DNA from: Streptomyces sp. NBC_00425
GTDB lineage: Bacteria; Actinomycetota; Actinomycetes; Streptomycetales; Streptomycetaceae
Length of the DNA stretch: 64,000 bases
Reading direction: 5' to 3'
NCBI RefSeq assembly: GCF_036030735.1
Contig: NZ_CP107928.1
Span: 4,030,001-4,094,000, forward strand
Shown: piece after piece, positions 35,025-45,936 of the stretch
How the letters are laid out: each line of letters opens with the position of its first letter
Numbering within the stretch: the first letter of the stretch is position 1
The notes under the pieces: generated by a model
What the model saw: the letters and a program-made list of their open reading frames with translations, nothing else
What the model was told of the DNA's origin: nothing
Database searches by the model: none
Made by a program: the position numbers and the translations under genes

Positions 35025-36563
35025 TCAGCCCGCGAACCAGCGGACGGGCCCCGGTGCGAGGTTCTGGTAGACGTGCTTGGCCTCGCGGTACTCGGCGAGT
35101 CCGGCCGGGCCGAGTTCGCGGCCCACGCCGCTCTTGCCGAAGCCGCCCCACTCCGCCTGCGGCAGATAGGGGTGGAAGTCGTTGATCCAGACGGTGCCGT
35201 GGCGCAGCCGGCCGGCGACCCGCCGCGCGCGGCCCGCGTCGGAGGTCCAGACGCCGCCGGCGAGGCCGTACTCGGTGTCGTTGGCGAGAGCGACGGCCTC
35301 GTCCTCGGTGCGGAAGGTCTCGACGGTGAGGACCGGTCCGAAGACCTCCTCCCGCACGACGCGCATCTCGCGGTGACAGCGGTCGAGGACGGTGGGCTCG
35401 TAGAAGTAGCCCGACTCGGGCCGCTGCGGGGAGGGTTCGGGCCTCCTGCCGCCGGAGCGCAGCACCGCGCCCTCGGCGAGCGCGGAGGCCACGTACTCCT
35501 CGGTCTTGGCGCGCTGCTGCTCGGAGACGAGCGGGCCGCACTCGACGCCGTCCTCGGTGCCGCGCCCGAGCCGGATCTTCCCGGCCCGGCGGGCGAGTTC
35601 GTCGACGAAGCGGTCGCGGACGGACTCCTCGACGATGAGCCGGGAGCCGGCCGAGCAGACCTGGCCGCTGTGGATGAAGGCCGCGTTGAGGGCCTGATCG
35701 ACGGCGGTGTCGAAGCCCTCGTCGGTGGCGCAGGCGTCGGCGAAGACCACGTTGGGGTTCTTGCCGCCGAGTTCGAGGGCGACCTTCTTGACGGTCGGGG
35801 CGGCCGCCTGTGCCACCTTCGTGCCGCTGACCAGGCCGCCGGTGAACGACACCAGGTCGACGTCGGGGTGTTCGGAGAGCCGGGCGCCGACCGTGTGCCC
35901 GGGGCCGGTGACGATGTTCGCGACGCCGGCCGGGAGCCCCGCCTCGGCGAGCAGGCGGATCAGCGCGACCGTGGTCAGCGGCGTGATCTCGCTCGGCTTG
36001 ACGACGAACGTGTTGCCGGCCGCCAGCGCCGGGGCGATCTTCCAACTCGCCTGGAGCAGCGGGTAGTTCCAGGGCGTGATCAGTGCACACACGCCGACCG
36101 GCTCGTGGACGACGACGCTGTGGACGTCGGCCGATCCCGCGTCCACCACCCGGCCCGACGACTCGGCGGCCACCAGAGAGGCGAAGTAGCGGAAGGCGTC
36201 GGCGACGCAGTCGATGTCGACGCGGCCCTCTTCGAGCGTCTTGCCCGCGTCACGGCTCTCCAGCAGGCCGAGCTGTTCGCGGTCCCGGACGAGAAGGTCG
36301 GCGACGCGGTACAGCAGGGCGGCGCGCTCGACGGCGGGGGTGCGCGGCCACGCGCCCTCGTCGAAGGCGGCACGGGCGGCCGCGACCGCCAGGTCGGTGT
36401 CCTTCTCGTCGCCTTCGGCGACCACGGCGAAGGGGCGGCCGTCCGCGGGGTCGATGATCTCGCGGGTGGCTCCGGAGACTGCTTCCAGCCACTCTCCGCC
36501 CGAGTGAATCGTCCGGTGCTCTCGCAGCTCCGGCGTGTGCAGCGGTTCGGTCCTGTCGGCCAT
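35025..36563 (-). CDS. betB: Betaine-aldehyde dehydrogenase-like NAD-dependent aldehyde dehydrogenase
   Basis: 512 residues of a classical aldehyde dehydrogenase: ITPWNYPLLQASWKIAPAL, FTGG cofactor loop, glutamate in ALELGGKNPNVVFAD, nucleophilic cysteine in SGQVCSAGSRL, and EEVFGPVLTVETF. It oxidises betaine aldehyde to the osmoprotectant glycine betaine. First gene of the operon betB-betA-ATPase-permease-binding protein, all on the - strand; a 72-bp gap precedes betA. The short TGC/TTGC palindrome about 90 bp upstream may be its operator. ATG at 36563. Confidence 0.9.
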   Translation of the reverse strand: MADRTEPLHTPELREHRTIHSGGEWLEAVSGATREIIDPADGRPFAVVAEGDEKDTDLAVAAARAAFDEGAWPRTPAVERAALLYRVADLLVRDREQLGLLESRDAGKTLEEGRVDIDCVADAFRYFASLVAAESSGRVVDAGSADVHSVVVHEPVGVCALITPWNYPLLQASWKIAPALAAGNTFVVKPSEITPLTTVALIRLLAEAGLPAGVANIVTGPGHTVGARLSEHPDVDLVSFTGGLVSGTKVAQAAAPTVKKVALELGGKNPNVVFADACATDEGFDTAVDQALNAAFIHSGQVCSAGSRLIVEESVRDRFVDELARRAGKIRLGRGTEDGVECGPLVSEQQRAKTEEYVASALAEGAVLRSGGRRPEPSPQRPESGYFYEPTVLDRCHREMRVVREEVFGPVLTVETFRTEDEAVALANDTEYGLAGGVWTSDAGRARRVAGRLRHGTVWINDFHPYLPQAEWGGFGKSGVGRELGPAGLAEYREAKHVYQNLAPGPVRWFAG

Positions 36564-36651
36564 GATCGGCGTTGCCTTCCGTTCCTGTTCCGTCCCCCTG
36601 TGTCACCCCCGGGTCACACGGGGGACCGCGTCCACCTGCCCCCGACCTCGG

Positions 36652-36665
36652 ATTGCATGCGCAAT
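36652..36665. promoter_or_regulatory. Palindrome ATTGCATGCGCAAT upstream of betB
   Basis: Arms ATTGC and GCAAT around ATGC lie 89 bp upstream of the betB start. This is a plausible binding site for a regulator of the choline/betaine operon. No regulator gene is adjacent. Confidence 0.45.
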
Positions 36666-36743
36666 TCGCGGCCGAAAGTGCCTCGGGTCACGGAACTTGC
36701 TCGCATAAACGGACAAATAGTACCGGGATGACCTAGAGGGCTG

Positions 36744-36759
36744 AACTCTACAGAGAGTT
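36744..36759. promoter_or_regulatory. Palindrome AACTCTACAGAGAGTT upstream of the XRE/DUF397 pair
   Basis: Perfect 6-bp arms AACTCT and AGAGTT flank ACAG, 52 bp upstream of the XRE-regulator start. It is probably an autoregulatory operator or overlaps the promoter. Confidence 0.5.
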
Positions 36760-36811
36760 GAATTACTCTTCGTGTTCCTGTCGACACGCAGAGCCGCGAA
36801 GGAGTCGCCCC

Positions 36812-37654
36812 ATGCCTGCGAGACGAGTGGTCACCGGCCGCAGCCAGCAGCCCCGCAAACGCTTCGCGGAGGAACTGCGACTGCTGCGCAACGGCCGCGG
36901 CGAGAGCCTGCGGGAGCTGGCCGAGCACCTGGGCTGGGACGCGTCCACCCTCGGCAAGATGGAGAGCGGGACGAACCTGGGCGGCCCCGAGGTCGTCGAA
37001 GCACTGGACACGCACTACGGAACGCCGGGACTGCTGCTGGCCCTGTGGGAAGTCGCGATGGGCGACAACAGCCAGTTCAAGGAGCAGTACCGCAGGTACA
37101 TGGACATCGAGGCGGAGGCTTCGTGCCTGTGGCACTTCGGCGTGAGCACGGTCCATGGCCTGCTGCAGACGACGGCTTACGCGCGTGAGGTTCTCACCCT
37201 GGGCGGACTCAAGGGGCCCGAGCTGGAGCAGCAGGTCGAAGCCCGCACGGGGCGAAGGAAGTTGCTGGAGGGAGAGGACGCGCCGCCGTTCCGAGCCATC
37301 CTGTCCGAGGCTGTCCTGCGTACGCCACTACGTGCGCCCCAGGAGTGGCGGGAACAGCTGGAGCACCTGCTGGAGGTCTGTGAGCGACCGAGCGTCACTC
37401 TCCAGGTGCTGCCGCACCGCGCCGGTCTTCACGGACTGGTCAGCACCGACATGATGTTCCTCCGACTGCCGGACGGCAGCACCGTGGCGTACGCGGAGAC
37501 TGCTCACCGGGGTGAACTGGTCGAGGAAATCCGAGCAGTTGAGCTACTTCTCCGGCGTTACGATGCGATGCGTGACCTGGCGCTTTCCCCGGCCGAGTCA
37601 CGAAAGTTCATCATGCGAATGTTGGAGGAAGTGCCGTGCGAGCCATCGACCTGA
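36812..37654 (+). CDS. XRE-family regulator with C-terminal DUF5753 domain
   Basis: 280 residues. The N-terminal helix-turn-helix (about 12-70) has LRLLRNGRGESLRELAEHLGWDASTLGKMESG. The rest is the DUF5753-type region with the recurring SxxHGLLQTxAYAREV and LQVLPHRAGLHGLVS elements. Streptomyces encodes dozens of such regulators, usually paired with a small DUF397 protein, as here; some pairs control development or antibiotic production. The ATG at 36812 follows GAAGGAG. It overlaps the DUF397 gene by 19 bp, so the two are co-translated. Target genes unknown. Confidence 0.9.
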   Translation: MPARRVVTGRSQQPRKRFAEELRLLRNGRGESLRELAEHLGWDASTLGKMESGTNLGGPEVVEALDTHYGTPGLLLALWEVAMGDNSQFKEQYRRYMDIEAEASCLWHFGVSTVHGLLQTTAYAREVLTLGGLKGPELEQQVEARTGRRKLLEGEDAPPFRAILSEAVLRTPLRAPQEWREQLEHLLEVCERPSVTLQVLPHRAGLHGLVSTDMMFLRLPDGSTVAYAETAHRGELVEEIRAVELLLRRYDAMRDLALSPAESRKFIMRMLEEVPCEPST

Positions 37655-37833
37655 GCAACGTCACCTGGCGCAAGTCCAGCTACAGCAACCCCGACGGCGG
37701 GGCGTGCCTCGAAGTCGCCGATCACATCCCGGCCGTCGTCCCGGTCCGGGACAGCAAGGACCCCGGGCGCGGAGCGGTCCTCTTCGGGGCCGACGCCTGG
37801 GCGAGCTTCGTCAGCGCCCTCAAGCGGGGCTGA
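37636..37833 (+). CDS. DUF397-domain small protein
   Basis: 65 residues from GTG. It carries the DUF397 hallmarks TWRKSSYSNPDGGACLEVA and VRDSKDPGRGAVLFGADAWASFV. These proteins partner XRE/DUF5753 regulators and probably bind them as antagonists. The gene starts inside the regulator's 3' end, confirming the pairing. Confidence 0.92.
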   Translation: MRAIDLSNVTWRKSSYSNPDGGACLEVADHIPAVVPVRDSKDPGRGAVLFGADAWASFVSALKRG

Positions 37834-37838
37834 ACGCA

Positions 37839-37875
37839 AGCGATCCCCGGACGGTCGGACCGTCCGGGGATCGCT
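37839..37875. terminator. Bidirectional hairpin between DUF397 gene and mdh
   Basis: An 18-bp perfect inverted repeat (AGCGATCCCCGGACGGTC and its complement) around a single G. It lies between convergent genes and can serve both, though no T-tract follows on either strand. Confidence 0.75.
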
Positions 37876-37886
37876 GGTGTTCAGGC

Positions 37887-39225
<1,339 letters not shown>

Positions 39226-40155
39226 TCAGGGCGTGCAGCCCGTCGGGCCCGAGGCCAGCACGGCGCAAGCCGTCGCGTCGTCCGCGCCGGTCACCGCCAC
39301 CATCGGCGTGTACGCGTCGGTGTCGCCCGGCGCCGTGATGGCGGCGGTCTTGAGCACCGACCCGGCGGTCACCCGTACGGCGTCGCCCGGGACGCCCCCC
39401 GTGATCCTGCCCCAGGCCGCCCCGCAGGTGCGGCTGTAGCGGACCTCCAGCCGCACCGGCCCGACCGTCACGCTCTCCGCCGTCGCCACGAGGTCGTCGC
39501 CGCACCCCGTCTCCTCCGCGTCACGGCCCGTGCAGTCGGCGCCGGCGCACAGCACCCCCGGGGGCAGGGTGCGGGGTGAACTCACGGTGGCGGAGGGCGA
39601 CTTGGATCCGGTCGCCCCCTGCCGCGCATCACCGCCGCCGGTCAGCAGGAACGCGCCGACGGCGACGATCACCACCCCCGAGGCGCCGGCGAGGAACAGC
39701 GCGGCCCGCTGCGAGCCCCCTCTCGGCCGCGCGTCGGCGGCGCCGCCCCCGGAGGGCTCGGGCGCCCCGGCCGACTCCGACGGCCCGGTCGGCCGGGGCG
39801 GCCCTGCCGGCGGTCCGAACTCGCCCGGGGCGGCCGGCGTCCGGGAGATCCGGACGGCTTCCACGGTGCGGTCGTGCCGTGTCTCCGCGGCGTTCCAGGC
39901 GCGCTCGGCCAGCTCCCACAGGGTGACCAGGTGGACGGAAGGCGTCCCCGTCACCTCGGCCAGCGCGACGACCGCGCCCTTGGGGGCGAGCAGCCGGCCG
40001 TCGAGGTAACGCTCCCAGGACGCCTTGCCGTAGCCCGTGCGGTCCGCCACCGCGGCGACGCCCATCCCCGCGCGGTCCACGGTCCTGCGCAGCTGCTCGA
40101 CGAACCCCCCGACGCGCGGATCGAGTTCGCCCGGCAGGGCTCTCCAGCGCGGCAT
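39226..40155 (-). CDS. HTH-membrane protein with C-terminal DUF2690 domain
   Basis: 309 residues. The N-terminal XRE-like helix-turn-helix (about 12-70) contains VADRTGYGKASWERYLDGRLLAPKGAVVALAEVTG. A Pro-rich linker leads to one membrane helix (ALFLAGASGVVIVAVGAFLL). The extracytoplasmic part is a DUF2690-type domain with cysteines in LCAGADCTGRDAEETGCGDDL and VRYSRTCGAAWGRI. The layout suggests an inner-membrane regulator linking an outside signal to cytoplasmic DNA binding or to protein contacts. Its N-terminal 80 residues are clearly related to the next gene upstream (40302-40760). Confidence 0.85.
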   Translation of the reverse strand: MPRWRALPGELDPRVGGFVEQLRRTVDRAGMGVAAVADRTGYGKASWERYLDGRLLAPKGAVVALAEVTGTPSVHLVTLWELAERAWNAAETRHDRTVEAVRISRTPAAPGEFGPPAGPPRPTGPSESAGAPEPSGGGAADARPRGGSQRAALFLAGASGVVIVAVGAFLLTGGGDARQGATGSKSPSATVSSPRTLPPGVLCAGADCTGRDAEETGCGDDLVATAESVTVGPVRLEVRYSRTCGAAWGRITGGVPGDAVRVTAGSVLKTAAITAPGDTDAYTPMVAVTGADDATACAVLASGPTGCTP

Positions 40156-40301
40156 CGAACCCCTTCCTCCCGCCGAGTCCCCCGGTCACGTTAGCCCCGG
40201 CACGGAGACGATCCGGGACACATGACCGAACTGCCGACGTACCGTGACGATGAACCCACATCATCCGACAAGGCCCGACAACGCCCGTCATGAGCCACGG
40301 C

Positions 40302-40760
40302 TCAGCCGAAGGCGACCGCCCCTGCGACGGCGGCGAGCAGCAACGCCAGCAGGAGCAGCGCCGCGTAGAGCAGGAGCCGTCCGGCCGGTCCGGGCGCGGG
40401 CGGCGGAGCGGGCTCCTCCAGACGGTCCCACCAGGGGACCGTCGGATCCTCGTGGTAGGCCTCGGCCGGGTCGGCCTGCGCGGGCCGCGGCCAGGCCTCG
40501 ACCGCCAGCTCCCAGCGGACGACGTGCCGTTCGGCCTCCGCGCCGGCCAGTCCCGCGACCCGGCACAGCGCGGCGACGGCCTGCCGGGGCGGCGGCTGGA
40601 CGGCGTTGAGATAGCGCTGCCAGGAGGACTTGCTGTACGCGGTGCGCGCGCCGAGCGCGGCCAGACTGAGGCCCGTACCGTCCTTGAGCTGCCGCAACTG
40701 TTCCACGAAGTGCCGTACCTCCGACGGCAGCCCGTCCGGCAGCGGCTGCCAGGCGCCCAT
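40302..40760 (-). CDS. Small HTH protein with C-terminal membrane helix
   Basis: 152 residues. An XRE-like domain with LGARTAYSKSSWQRYLNAVQPPPRQAVAALCRVAG is followed by a Pro-rich linker and a C-terminal membrane helix (LLLYAALLLLALLLAAVAGAVAFG). It aligns with the N-terminus of the DUF2690 protein downstream (FVEQLR, KxSWxRYL, AVxALxxVxG, WELAxxAW), so the pair looks like a tandem duplication in which only one copy has the DUF2690 domain. ATG at 40760. A role as membrane-tethered regulator is inferred only. Confidence 0.8.
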   Translation of the reverse strand: MGAWQPLPDGLPSEVRHFVEQLRQLKDGTGLSLAALGARTAYSKSSWQRYLNAVQPPPRQAVAALCRVAGLAGAEAERHVVRWELAVEAWPRPAQADPAEAYHEDPTVPWWDRLEEPAPPPAPGPAGRLLLYAALLLLALLLAAVAGAVAFG

Positions 40761-40937
40761 CCCGCCCACCTTCCCTTCGGTTCGTTGAGGGGACGACGCG
40801 GGGCGGCCGGTCGGTTCCCCGGCCGGGGGCTGCTGTGGCGGGGGCGCGCACACGATAGCGGAACGGTCACTTCCGTGCCACAGCGTTCGGACAGCTGTTG
40901 AACAGGCCGTTCGCGATGCGAGAACGTGGCACCCGTC

Positions 40938-40975
40938 GGCGGCCCGTCCTTCTCGGGGGATGAGGACGGGCCGCC
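40938..40975 (-). terminator. Hairpin terminator after folD-DUF3017
   Basis: A 13-bp perfect stem (GGCGGCCCGTCCT / AGGACGGGCCGCC) with a 12-nt loop, 13 bp past the DUF3017 stop. Confidence 0.7.
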
Positions 40976-40987
40976 GGTCGTGTGCCG

Positions 40988-41557
40988 TCAGCTGCTGCTG
41001 ACCGTGAAGTGCAGAGTGTCCTTGAGGAACGGGATCTGCAGCCACGGCTCCGGCTGCGCCATCAGCGCCAGCATGACGATGACCGTGCCGAGCACCCCGT
41101 AGGTCACGATGTCGGTGAAGCGGGAGCGCACCGCGAGCATGCCGACGCCGGGCAGCGTCCAGCGCAGGACCGCGCCGGTCAGCAGTCCGACGCCGATCAG
41201 GATCGTGCCGATCCGGAACTGGTCGAGCGCGGTCACCAGCAGACCGAGCGCGACCACGCCCAGCACGACGATGATCGGCCACTGCCGGGCGGCCAGCGCG
41301 TCGCCGGGCGCGGCCCGCCCGCCGCCCTCGGGACGCGCGGTGTCCCGGGTGAACTTGGGGAAGCGGCGGGTGGTGCGACGCGGCACGCCGTCGGCGTCGG
41401 GCGCGCTGATCGGATCCCGCACCTCGATGTCGTCGCCGTCACCGCCGTCGGTCCCCTGGTCGACGGCGTCGTCGACCCCGCCGTCGACCCCGGCGGCGCT
41501 ACGGCCGTCGATGCCGTCCATGTCGTCGGCCTTCCCGGAGACGCCGTCAGCCGACAC
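40988..41557 (-). CDS. DUF3017-domain membrane protein
   Basis: 189 residues from GTG. An acidic, Asp/Gly-rich N-terminal half (with DGVDD and DGGDGDD) precedes three membrane helices: [35 protein letters not shown] and [21 protein letters not shown]3017 proteins lie directly downstream of folD across actinobacteria, and here the start overlaps the folD end by 11 nt. Function unknown. An ATG at codon 13 is an alternative start. Confidence 0.85.
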   Translation of the reverse strand: MSADGVSGKADDMDGIDGRSAAGVDGGVDDAVDQGTDGGDGDDIEVRDPISAPDADGVPRRTTRRFPKFTRDTARPEGGGRAAPGDALAARQWPIIVVLGVVALGLLVTALDQFRIGTILIGVGLLTGAVLRWTLPGVGMLAVRSRFTDIVTYGVLGTVIVMLALMAQPEPWLQIPFLKDTLHFTVSSS

Positions 41558-42401
41558 TGCGTTCCGCCGCCTCGACCACGTTGACGAGCAGCTGGGCGCG
41601 GGTCATCGGGCCCACCCCGCCGGGGTTCGGGGAGATCCAACCGGCCACCTCGCGGACGTCCGGGTGGACGTCGCCGACGATCTTCCCCTCCGCGTTGCGG
41701 GAGACGCCGACGTCGAGCACGGCCGCGCCCGGCTTGACGTCCTCGGCCCGGACCAGGTGCGCGGAGCCGGCGGCGGCGACGATGACGTCGGCCCGCTTCA
41801 GGTGCGCCGACAGGTCCCGGGTGCCGGTGTGGCACTGCGTCACCGTCGCGTTCTCGCTGCGCCGGGTCAGCAGCAGCGGCATCGGACGGCCGATGGTGAC
41901 GCCGCGGCCGACGACCACGACCTCCGCGCCCTTGATCTCGACGCCGTACCGGCGCAGCAGCGTGAGCACGCCGTTGGGGGTGCAGGGCAGCGGGGCGGGC
42001 TCGCCCAGGACCAGCCTGCCGAGGTTCATCGGGTGCAGTCCGTCGGCGTCCTTCGCCGGGTCCATCAGCTCCAGGATCCGGTTCTCGTCGATGCCCCTGG
42101 GCAGCGGCAGCTGCACGATGTAACCGGTGCAGGAGGGGTCGTCGTTCAGTTCGCGGACGACCGCCTCGATCTCCTCCTGGGTTGCCGTGTCCGGCAGTTC
42201 GCGCTGGATGGAGGCGATGCCGACCTCGGCGCAGTCACGGTGTTTGCCGGCCACGTACTTCTGGCTGCCGGGATCGGCGCCGACGAGGATCGTGCCGAGT
42301 CCGGGCGTCACGCCCTTCTCCTTCAGCGCCGCCACTCGGGCGGTCAGATCGGACTTGATCTCGGCTGCGGTGGCCTTGCCATCGAGAATCTGGGCGGTCA
42401 T
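41547..42401 (-). CDS. folD: Bifunctional methylenetetrahydrofolate dehydrogenase/cyclohydrolase
   Basis: 284 residues, the normal length. The catalytic lysine is in [11 protein letters not shown], substrate loops are [10 protein letters not shown] and GLHPMNLG, the nucleotide-binding segment is [13 protein letters not shown], and it ends with [14 protein letters not shown]. It supplies 10-formyl-THF for purine synthesis (purN and purH lie 2-3 kb away). Position 2 of the VVGRS-type motif carries G instead of the usual S (GRGVTIG). I found no ZTP riboswitch in its leader, unlike glyA. Confidence 0.96.
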   Translation of the reverse strand: MTAQILDGKATAAEIKSDLTARVAALKEKGVTPGLGTILVGADPGSQKYVAGKHRDCAEVGIASIQRELPDTATQEEIEAVVRELNDDPSCTGYIVQLPLPRGIDENRILELMDPAKDADGLHPMNLGRLVLGEPAPLPCTPNGVLTLLRRYGVEIKGAEVVVVGRGVTIGRPMPLLLTRRSENATVTQCHTGTRDLSAHLKRADVIVAAAGSAHLVRAEDVKPGAAVLDVGVSRNAEGKIVGDVHPDVREVAGWISPNPGGVGPMTRAQLLVNVVEAAERSVG

Positions 42402-42680
42402 GGTCCCATCCTCGCGGATGACGGCCTCCCGGTTCCAATCCGGGGGAATCACGGGGTGACGGGCGGGGCCGTCAGGTGTGCGGACGTGATCGTTGATGTT
42501 GCACTTGCACAACACATCCTCTTTGCCGCGGAATGCGGCTGGACAACAAACCGGCCATTGCAGAACGATTGACGGCACAGTGCCGCGGGCAGTACCGGGG
42601 GGACGAACCGCATCTGTAGAACCTTCCTCCGAGCCAGGCCGCGCGTCCCCGCACTCGATCGCAACGGAGGAAGGACCGCC
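42402..42680. other. Divergent promoter region of folD and the Pro/Gly-rich membrane protein
   Basis: 279 bp with lower GC in the middle. It includes a tandem TTGCACTTGCAC (about 42498-42512) within the near-palindrome TGTTG...CAACA, possibly an operator. The + strand gene has a strong GGAGGAAGGA ribosome site. No other gene is supported. Confidence 0.5.
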
Positions 42681-43286
42681 ATGAGTTTCGGCGACCCGAA
42701 CAACCCCTACGGCCCGCCGCAGGGCCAGCCGCCCGGCTACCCCCCGCAGGGCCCGCCGCCCCAGCAGCCCGGCTACGGCTACCCCACCGCTCCCCAGGGC
42801 CAGCCCGGCTACGGCTACCCGCAGGCCCCGCCGGTCCCCCAGGGGTACGGCTACGGCGTCCCGCAGGAGATGCCCGGCCTGGTCAAGACCGCCCGGGTGC
42901 TGCTCTTCATCATCGCCGGCTTCCAGTTCCTGGCCGGCGTGGTCGTCGGCATCCTGGCCGGCGCCACGCAGGACGCGTCCAACACGTTCGGCTCCGGCGA
43001 CGACAGCAGCGCGGCGACCGGCCTCGTCATCGGGGTCGCCCTGCTGATGCTGGTGCTGGGCAGCCTGTCGATCTTCCTGGGCGTCAAGTTCAAGACGGGC
43101 CGCGGCGGCATCCGCGTCACCACGATCGTCTACAGCTCGCTGATGATCCTGGGCAGCCTCGCCAACATCGTGAACGGCGCCGGCGGTTCGGGCACCTTCG
43201 GCGGCGTCATCTCGCTCGCCTTCGGCGGCATCATCCTCTCCGCGATGATCAGCGGCGGAGCCTGGTTCAGCCGTCCGCGTTACTGA
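42681..43286 (+). CDS. Membrane protein with Pro/Gly/Tyr-rich N-terminus
   Basis: 201 residues. The first 65 consist of PGYGYP and PPQ-type repeats ([17 protein letters not shown]), often seen in actinobacterial membrane proteins. Four helices follow: [60 protein letters not shown] and [16 protein letters not shown]. The family is unrecognised beyond this layout. GGAGGAAGGA precedes the ATG, predicting strong expression. The N-terminal tail is presumably cytoplasmic and disordered. Confidence 0.85.
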   Translation: MSFGDPNNPYGPPQGQPPGYPPQGPPPQQPGYGYPTAPQGQPGYGYPQAPPVPQGYGYGVPQEMPGLVKTARVLLFIIAGFQFLAGVVVGILAGATQDASNTFGSGDDSSAATGLVIGVALLMLVLGSLSIFLGVKFKTGRGGIRVTTIVYSSLMILGSLANIVNGAGGSGTFGGVISLAFGGIILSAMISGGAWFSRPRY

Positions 43287-43329
43287 CCGCGGGCGCGGTG
43301 TCGCCGCGAGCGGGGACGGCGCGACACAA

Positions 43330-43370
43330 GGAGACGGGCGGTCCGGCGTGCTGCCGGACCGCCCGTCTCC
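43330..43370. terminator. 18-bp perfect hairpin between convergent genes
   Basis: GGAGACGGGCGGTCCGGC and its complement around GTGCT, between the membrane-protein gene and purH. It is a very stable bidirectional stem. Confidence 0.8.
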
Positions 43371-43444
43371 TGTCGTGCCCCGTGCCCCGTTCCGGGCCGC
43401 GGCGTCGCCACATCGGGCGCCCGGAGGGCCGGGCGCCCGCGACC

Positions 43445-45028
43445 TCAGTGGAAGAAGTGCCGCGTCCCGGTGAAGTACATCGTCACGCCCGCCTTCTTCG
43501 CGGCCTCGACGACCAGCTCGTCACGGACCGAACCACCGGGCTGCACCACGGCCTTCACGCCCGCCTCGACCAGGACCTCGAGCCCGTCGGGGAAGGGGAA
43601 GAACGCGTCGGAGGCGGCGTACGAGCCGCGCGCCCGCTCCTCACCGGCCCGCTCGACGGCCAGCTTCGCCGAGTCCACCCGGTTGACCTGCCCCATGCCG
43701 ACGCCGACCGAGGCGCCGTCCTTGGCGAGCAGGATCGCGTTGGACTTCACCGCCCGGCACGCCCGCCAGGCGAACGCGAGCTCGGCGAGCTCCGGCCCGG
43801 ACAGCGCCTCACCGGTCGCCAGCGTCCAGTTCGCCGGGTCGTCGCCCTCGGCCTGGAGCCGGTCGGCGACCTGGAGCAGCGCGCCGCCGCCGACAGGCTT
43901 GAGCTCGACGGGGGCCACGGGGCCCTGCGGCGCCCTGAGCACCCGGATGTTCTTCTTCTTGGTGAGGGCCTCGAGCGCCCCCTCCTCGTAGTCCGGCGCC
44001 ACGATGACCTCGGTGAAGATCTCCGCGACCTGCTCCGCCATCTCCCGGCTCACCGGCCGGTTCACGGCGATGACTCCGCCGAACGCCGACAGCGGGTCAC
44101 AGGCGTGCGCCCTGCGGTGTGCCTCGGCGACGTCCGCGCCGACGGCGATCCCGCACGGGTTGGCGTGCTTGATGATGGCGACGGCCGGCTCGGTGTGGTC
44201 GTACGCGGCCCGGTGCGCGGCATCCGTGTCCGTGTAGTTGTTGTACGACATCTCCTTGCCGTGCAGCTGCTCGGCCTCGGCGAGACCGGCGCCGCTGCCG
44301 TCCACGTACAGGGCGGCCGGCTGGTGCGGGTTCTCGCCGTAGCGCAGGGTGCTCCTGCGCTCCCAGGTCGCGCCGAGGAAGTCGGGGAAACGCGACTCGT
44401 CGACCGGCGCGTAGGAGGACGCGAACCAGCTCGCGACCGCCACGTCGTAGGCGGCGGTGTGCTGGAAGGCCTCCGCGGCGAGCCGCTTGCGGGCGGCGAG
44501 GTCGAAGCCGCCGCCCTGCACGGCCGCGAGGACGTCGGCGTACCGGGCGGGGCTGGTGACGACGGCGACCGACGGGTGGTTCTTGGCGGCGGCACGCACC
44601 ATGGACGGCCCGCCGATGTCGATCTGCTCGACGCACTCGTCCTCGGAGGCGCCCGAGGCGACGGTCTCGCGGAACGGGTAGAGGTTGACGACGACCAGGT
44701 CGAACGGCGCGACGCCCAGCTCGTCCAGCTGCCGCCGGTGGTCCTCGAGACGCAGGTCGGCGAGGATGCCCGCGTGCACCTTGGGGTGCAGCGTCTTCAC
44801 CCGCCCGTCCAGGCACTCGGGGAAGCCGGTCAGCTCCTCGACCTTGGTGACGGGCACGCCGGCGGCCGCGATGCGGGAGGCGGTGGAACCGGTGGAGACG
44901 AGCTCGACACCGCTTTCGTGCAGCCCGCGCGCGAGCTCTTCGAGACCGGTCTTGTCGTAGACGCTGACGAGCGCGCGACGGATGCCCCGCTTGCCGCTCT
45001 CTGCCGTGACAGTGCTGTCGGCGGTCAC
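43445..45028 (-). CDS. purH: Bifunctional AICAR transformylase/IMP cyclohydrolase
   Basis: 527 residues. The N-terminal MGS-like IMP cyclohydrolase domain (about 1-150) has [23 protein letters not shown] and [15 protein letters not shown]. The AICAR transformylase domain has [23 protein letters not shown] with the catalytic KH pair, and [11 protein letters not shown] near the end. It catalyses the last two steps of IMP synthesis, using 10-formyl-THF from FolD. Its GTG overlaps the purN stop by 4 nt (GTGA). Confidence 0.97.
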   Translation of the reverse strand: MTADSTVTAESGKRGIRRALVSVYDKTGLEELARGLHESGVELVSTGSTASRIAAAGVPVTKVEELTGFPECLDGRVKTLHPKVHAGILADLRLEDHRRQLDELGVAPFDLVVVNLYPFRETVASGASEDECVEQIDIGGPSMVRAAAKNHPSVAVVTSPARYADVLAAVQGGGFDLAARKRLAAEAFQHTAAYDVAVASWFASSYAPVDESRFPDFLGATWERRSTLRYGENPHQPAALYVDGSGAGLAEAEQLHGKEMSYNNYTDTDAAHRAAYDHTEPAVAIIKHANPCGIAVGADVAEAHRRAHACDPLSAFGGVIAVNRPVSREMAEQVAEIFTEVIVAPDYEEGALEALTKKKNIRVLRAPQGPVAPVELKPVGGGALLQVADRLQAEGDDPANWTLATGEALSGPELAELAFAWRACRAVKSNAILLAKDGASVGVGMGQVNRVDSAKLAVERAGEERARGSYAASDAFFPFPDGLEVLVEAGVKAVVQPGGSVRDELVVEAAKKAGVTMYFTGTRHFFH

Positions 45029-45654
45029 TGGATAACTACCTTTCGTCCCTCAATGCGATAGCCGTTGCGGGCGAGCCGCCCCACGACCTCGACGAGCAGC
45101 CTTCGCTCGACTTCCTTGATGCGCTCGTGCAGAGCGCTCTCGTCGTCCTCGTCCCGGACCTCGACCACGCCCTGGGCGATGATCGGGCCGGTGTCGACGC
45201 CGTCGTCGACGAAGTGGACGGTGCAGCCGGTGACCCGGGCGCCGTACGCGAGCGCGTCCCGCACCCCGTGGGCCCCGGGGAAACTGGGCAGCAGGGCGGG
45301 ATGGGTGTTCACGAACCGCCCCCCGAACCGCGCCAGGAACTCCTTGCCGACGATCTTCATGAACCCGGCGGAGACCACGAGGTCGGGCTCGTGGGCGGCC
45401 ACCGCCTCGGCGAGCGCCGCGTCCCACTCCTCCCGGCCCGCGAAGTCCTTGACGCGGCAGACGAACGTGGGAATCCCGGCCCGCTCGGCGCGGGCGAGGC
45501 CCTCCACGGCCCCGCGGTCGGCCCCGACGGCGACCACCTCGGCGCCGTACGCGTCGACGCCGACGGCGGCGATGGCGTCGAGGAGCGCCTGCAGGTTCGT
45601 ACCGGATCCGGAGACCAGCACGACGAGGCGCTTGGCCACGGGCTTGGCGGCCAC
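45025..45654 (-). CDS. purN: Phosphoribosylglycinamide formyltransferase
   Basis: 209 residues. The phosphate-binding loop is [18 protein letters not shown], the formyl-transfer centre is [19 protein letters not shown] with its asparagine and histidine, and the aspartate lies in [13 protein letters not shown]. It formylates GAR in purine synthesis. The GTG at 45654 with GAAAGG upstream is preferred; the frame stays open for 81 more codons, and an ATG 25 codons earlier is a weaker option. Operon purN-purH on the - strand, divergent from the membrane protein gene at 45937. Confidence 0.95.
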   Translation of the reverse strand: MAAKPVAKRLVVLVSGSGTNLQALLDAIAAVGVDAYGAEVVAVGADRGAVEGLARAERAGIPTFVCRVKDFAGREEWDAALAEAVAAHEPDLVVSAGFMKIVGKEFLARFGGRFVNTHPALLPSFPGAHGVRDALAYGARVTGCTVHFVDDGVDTGPIIAQGVVEVRDEDDESALHERIKEVERRLLVEVVGRLARNGYRIEGRKVVIQ

Positions 45655-45936
45655 GGCGGTGCCCTTTCTCGGGGAAGCACGTACGGAGGGTGGCGACCTG
45701 CGCGGGCTTGTGCTTTCGTACGAATGCATCGCACCCCCGGATACGGGGAAGCCTACGAAGGAGCCGACCGTCAGCAACGATACCGGCACACCGGGCGGCC
45801 CCCGAGGGACGGGGGCGGGGCCGGAAGGTAGCGTCTGCGAGGAGTGGGGAGCGGGAACGCGGTCGTCGTGCGGTGCGTTCCCCCTACGACAGCTCACACC
45901 AGTCAGCCGTATCTCCTAGGGGAAGACGCTCATTTG

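Noticed and set aside
42402..42680. ZTP riboswitch in the folD leader.
   Set aside because: Neither CGUGACUGGCG nor CGCCUGGGC was found on the - strand there.
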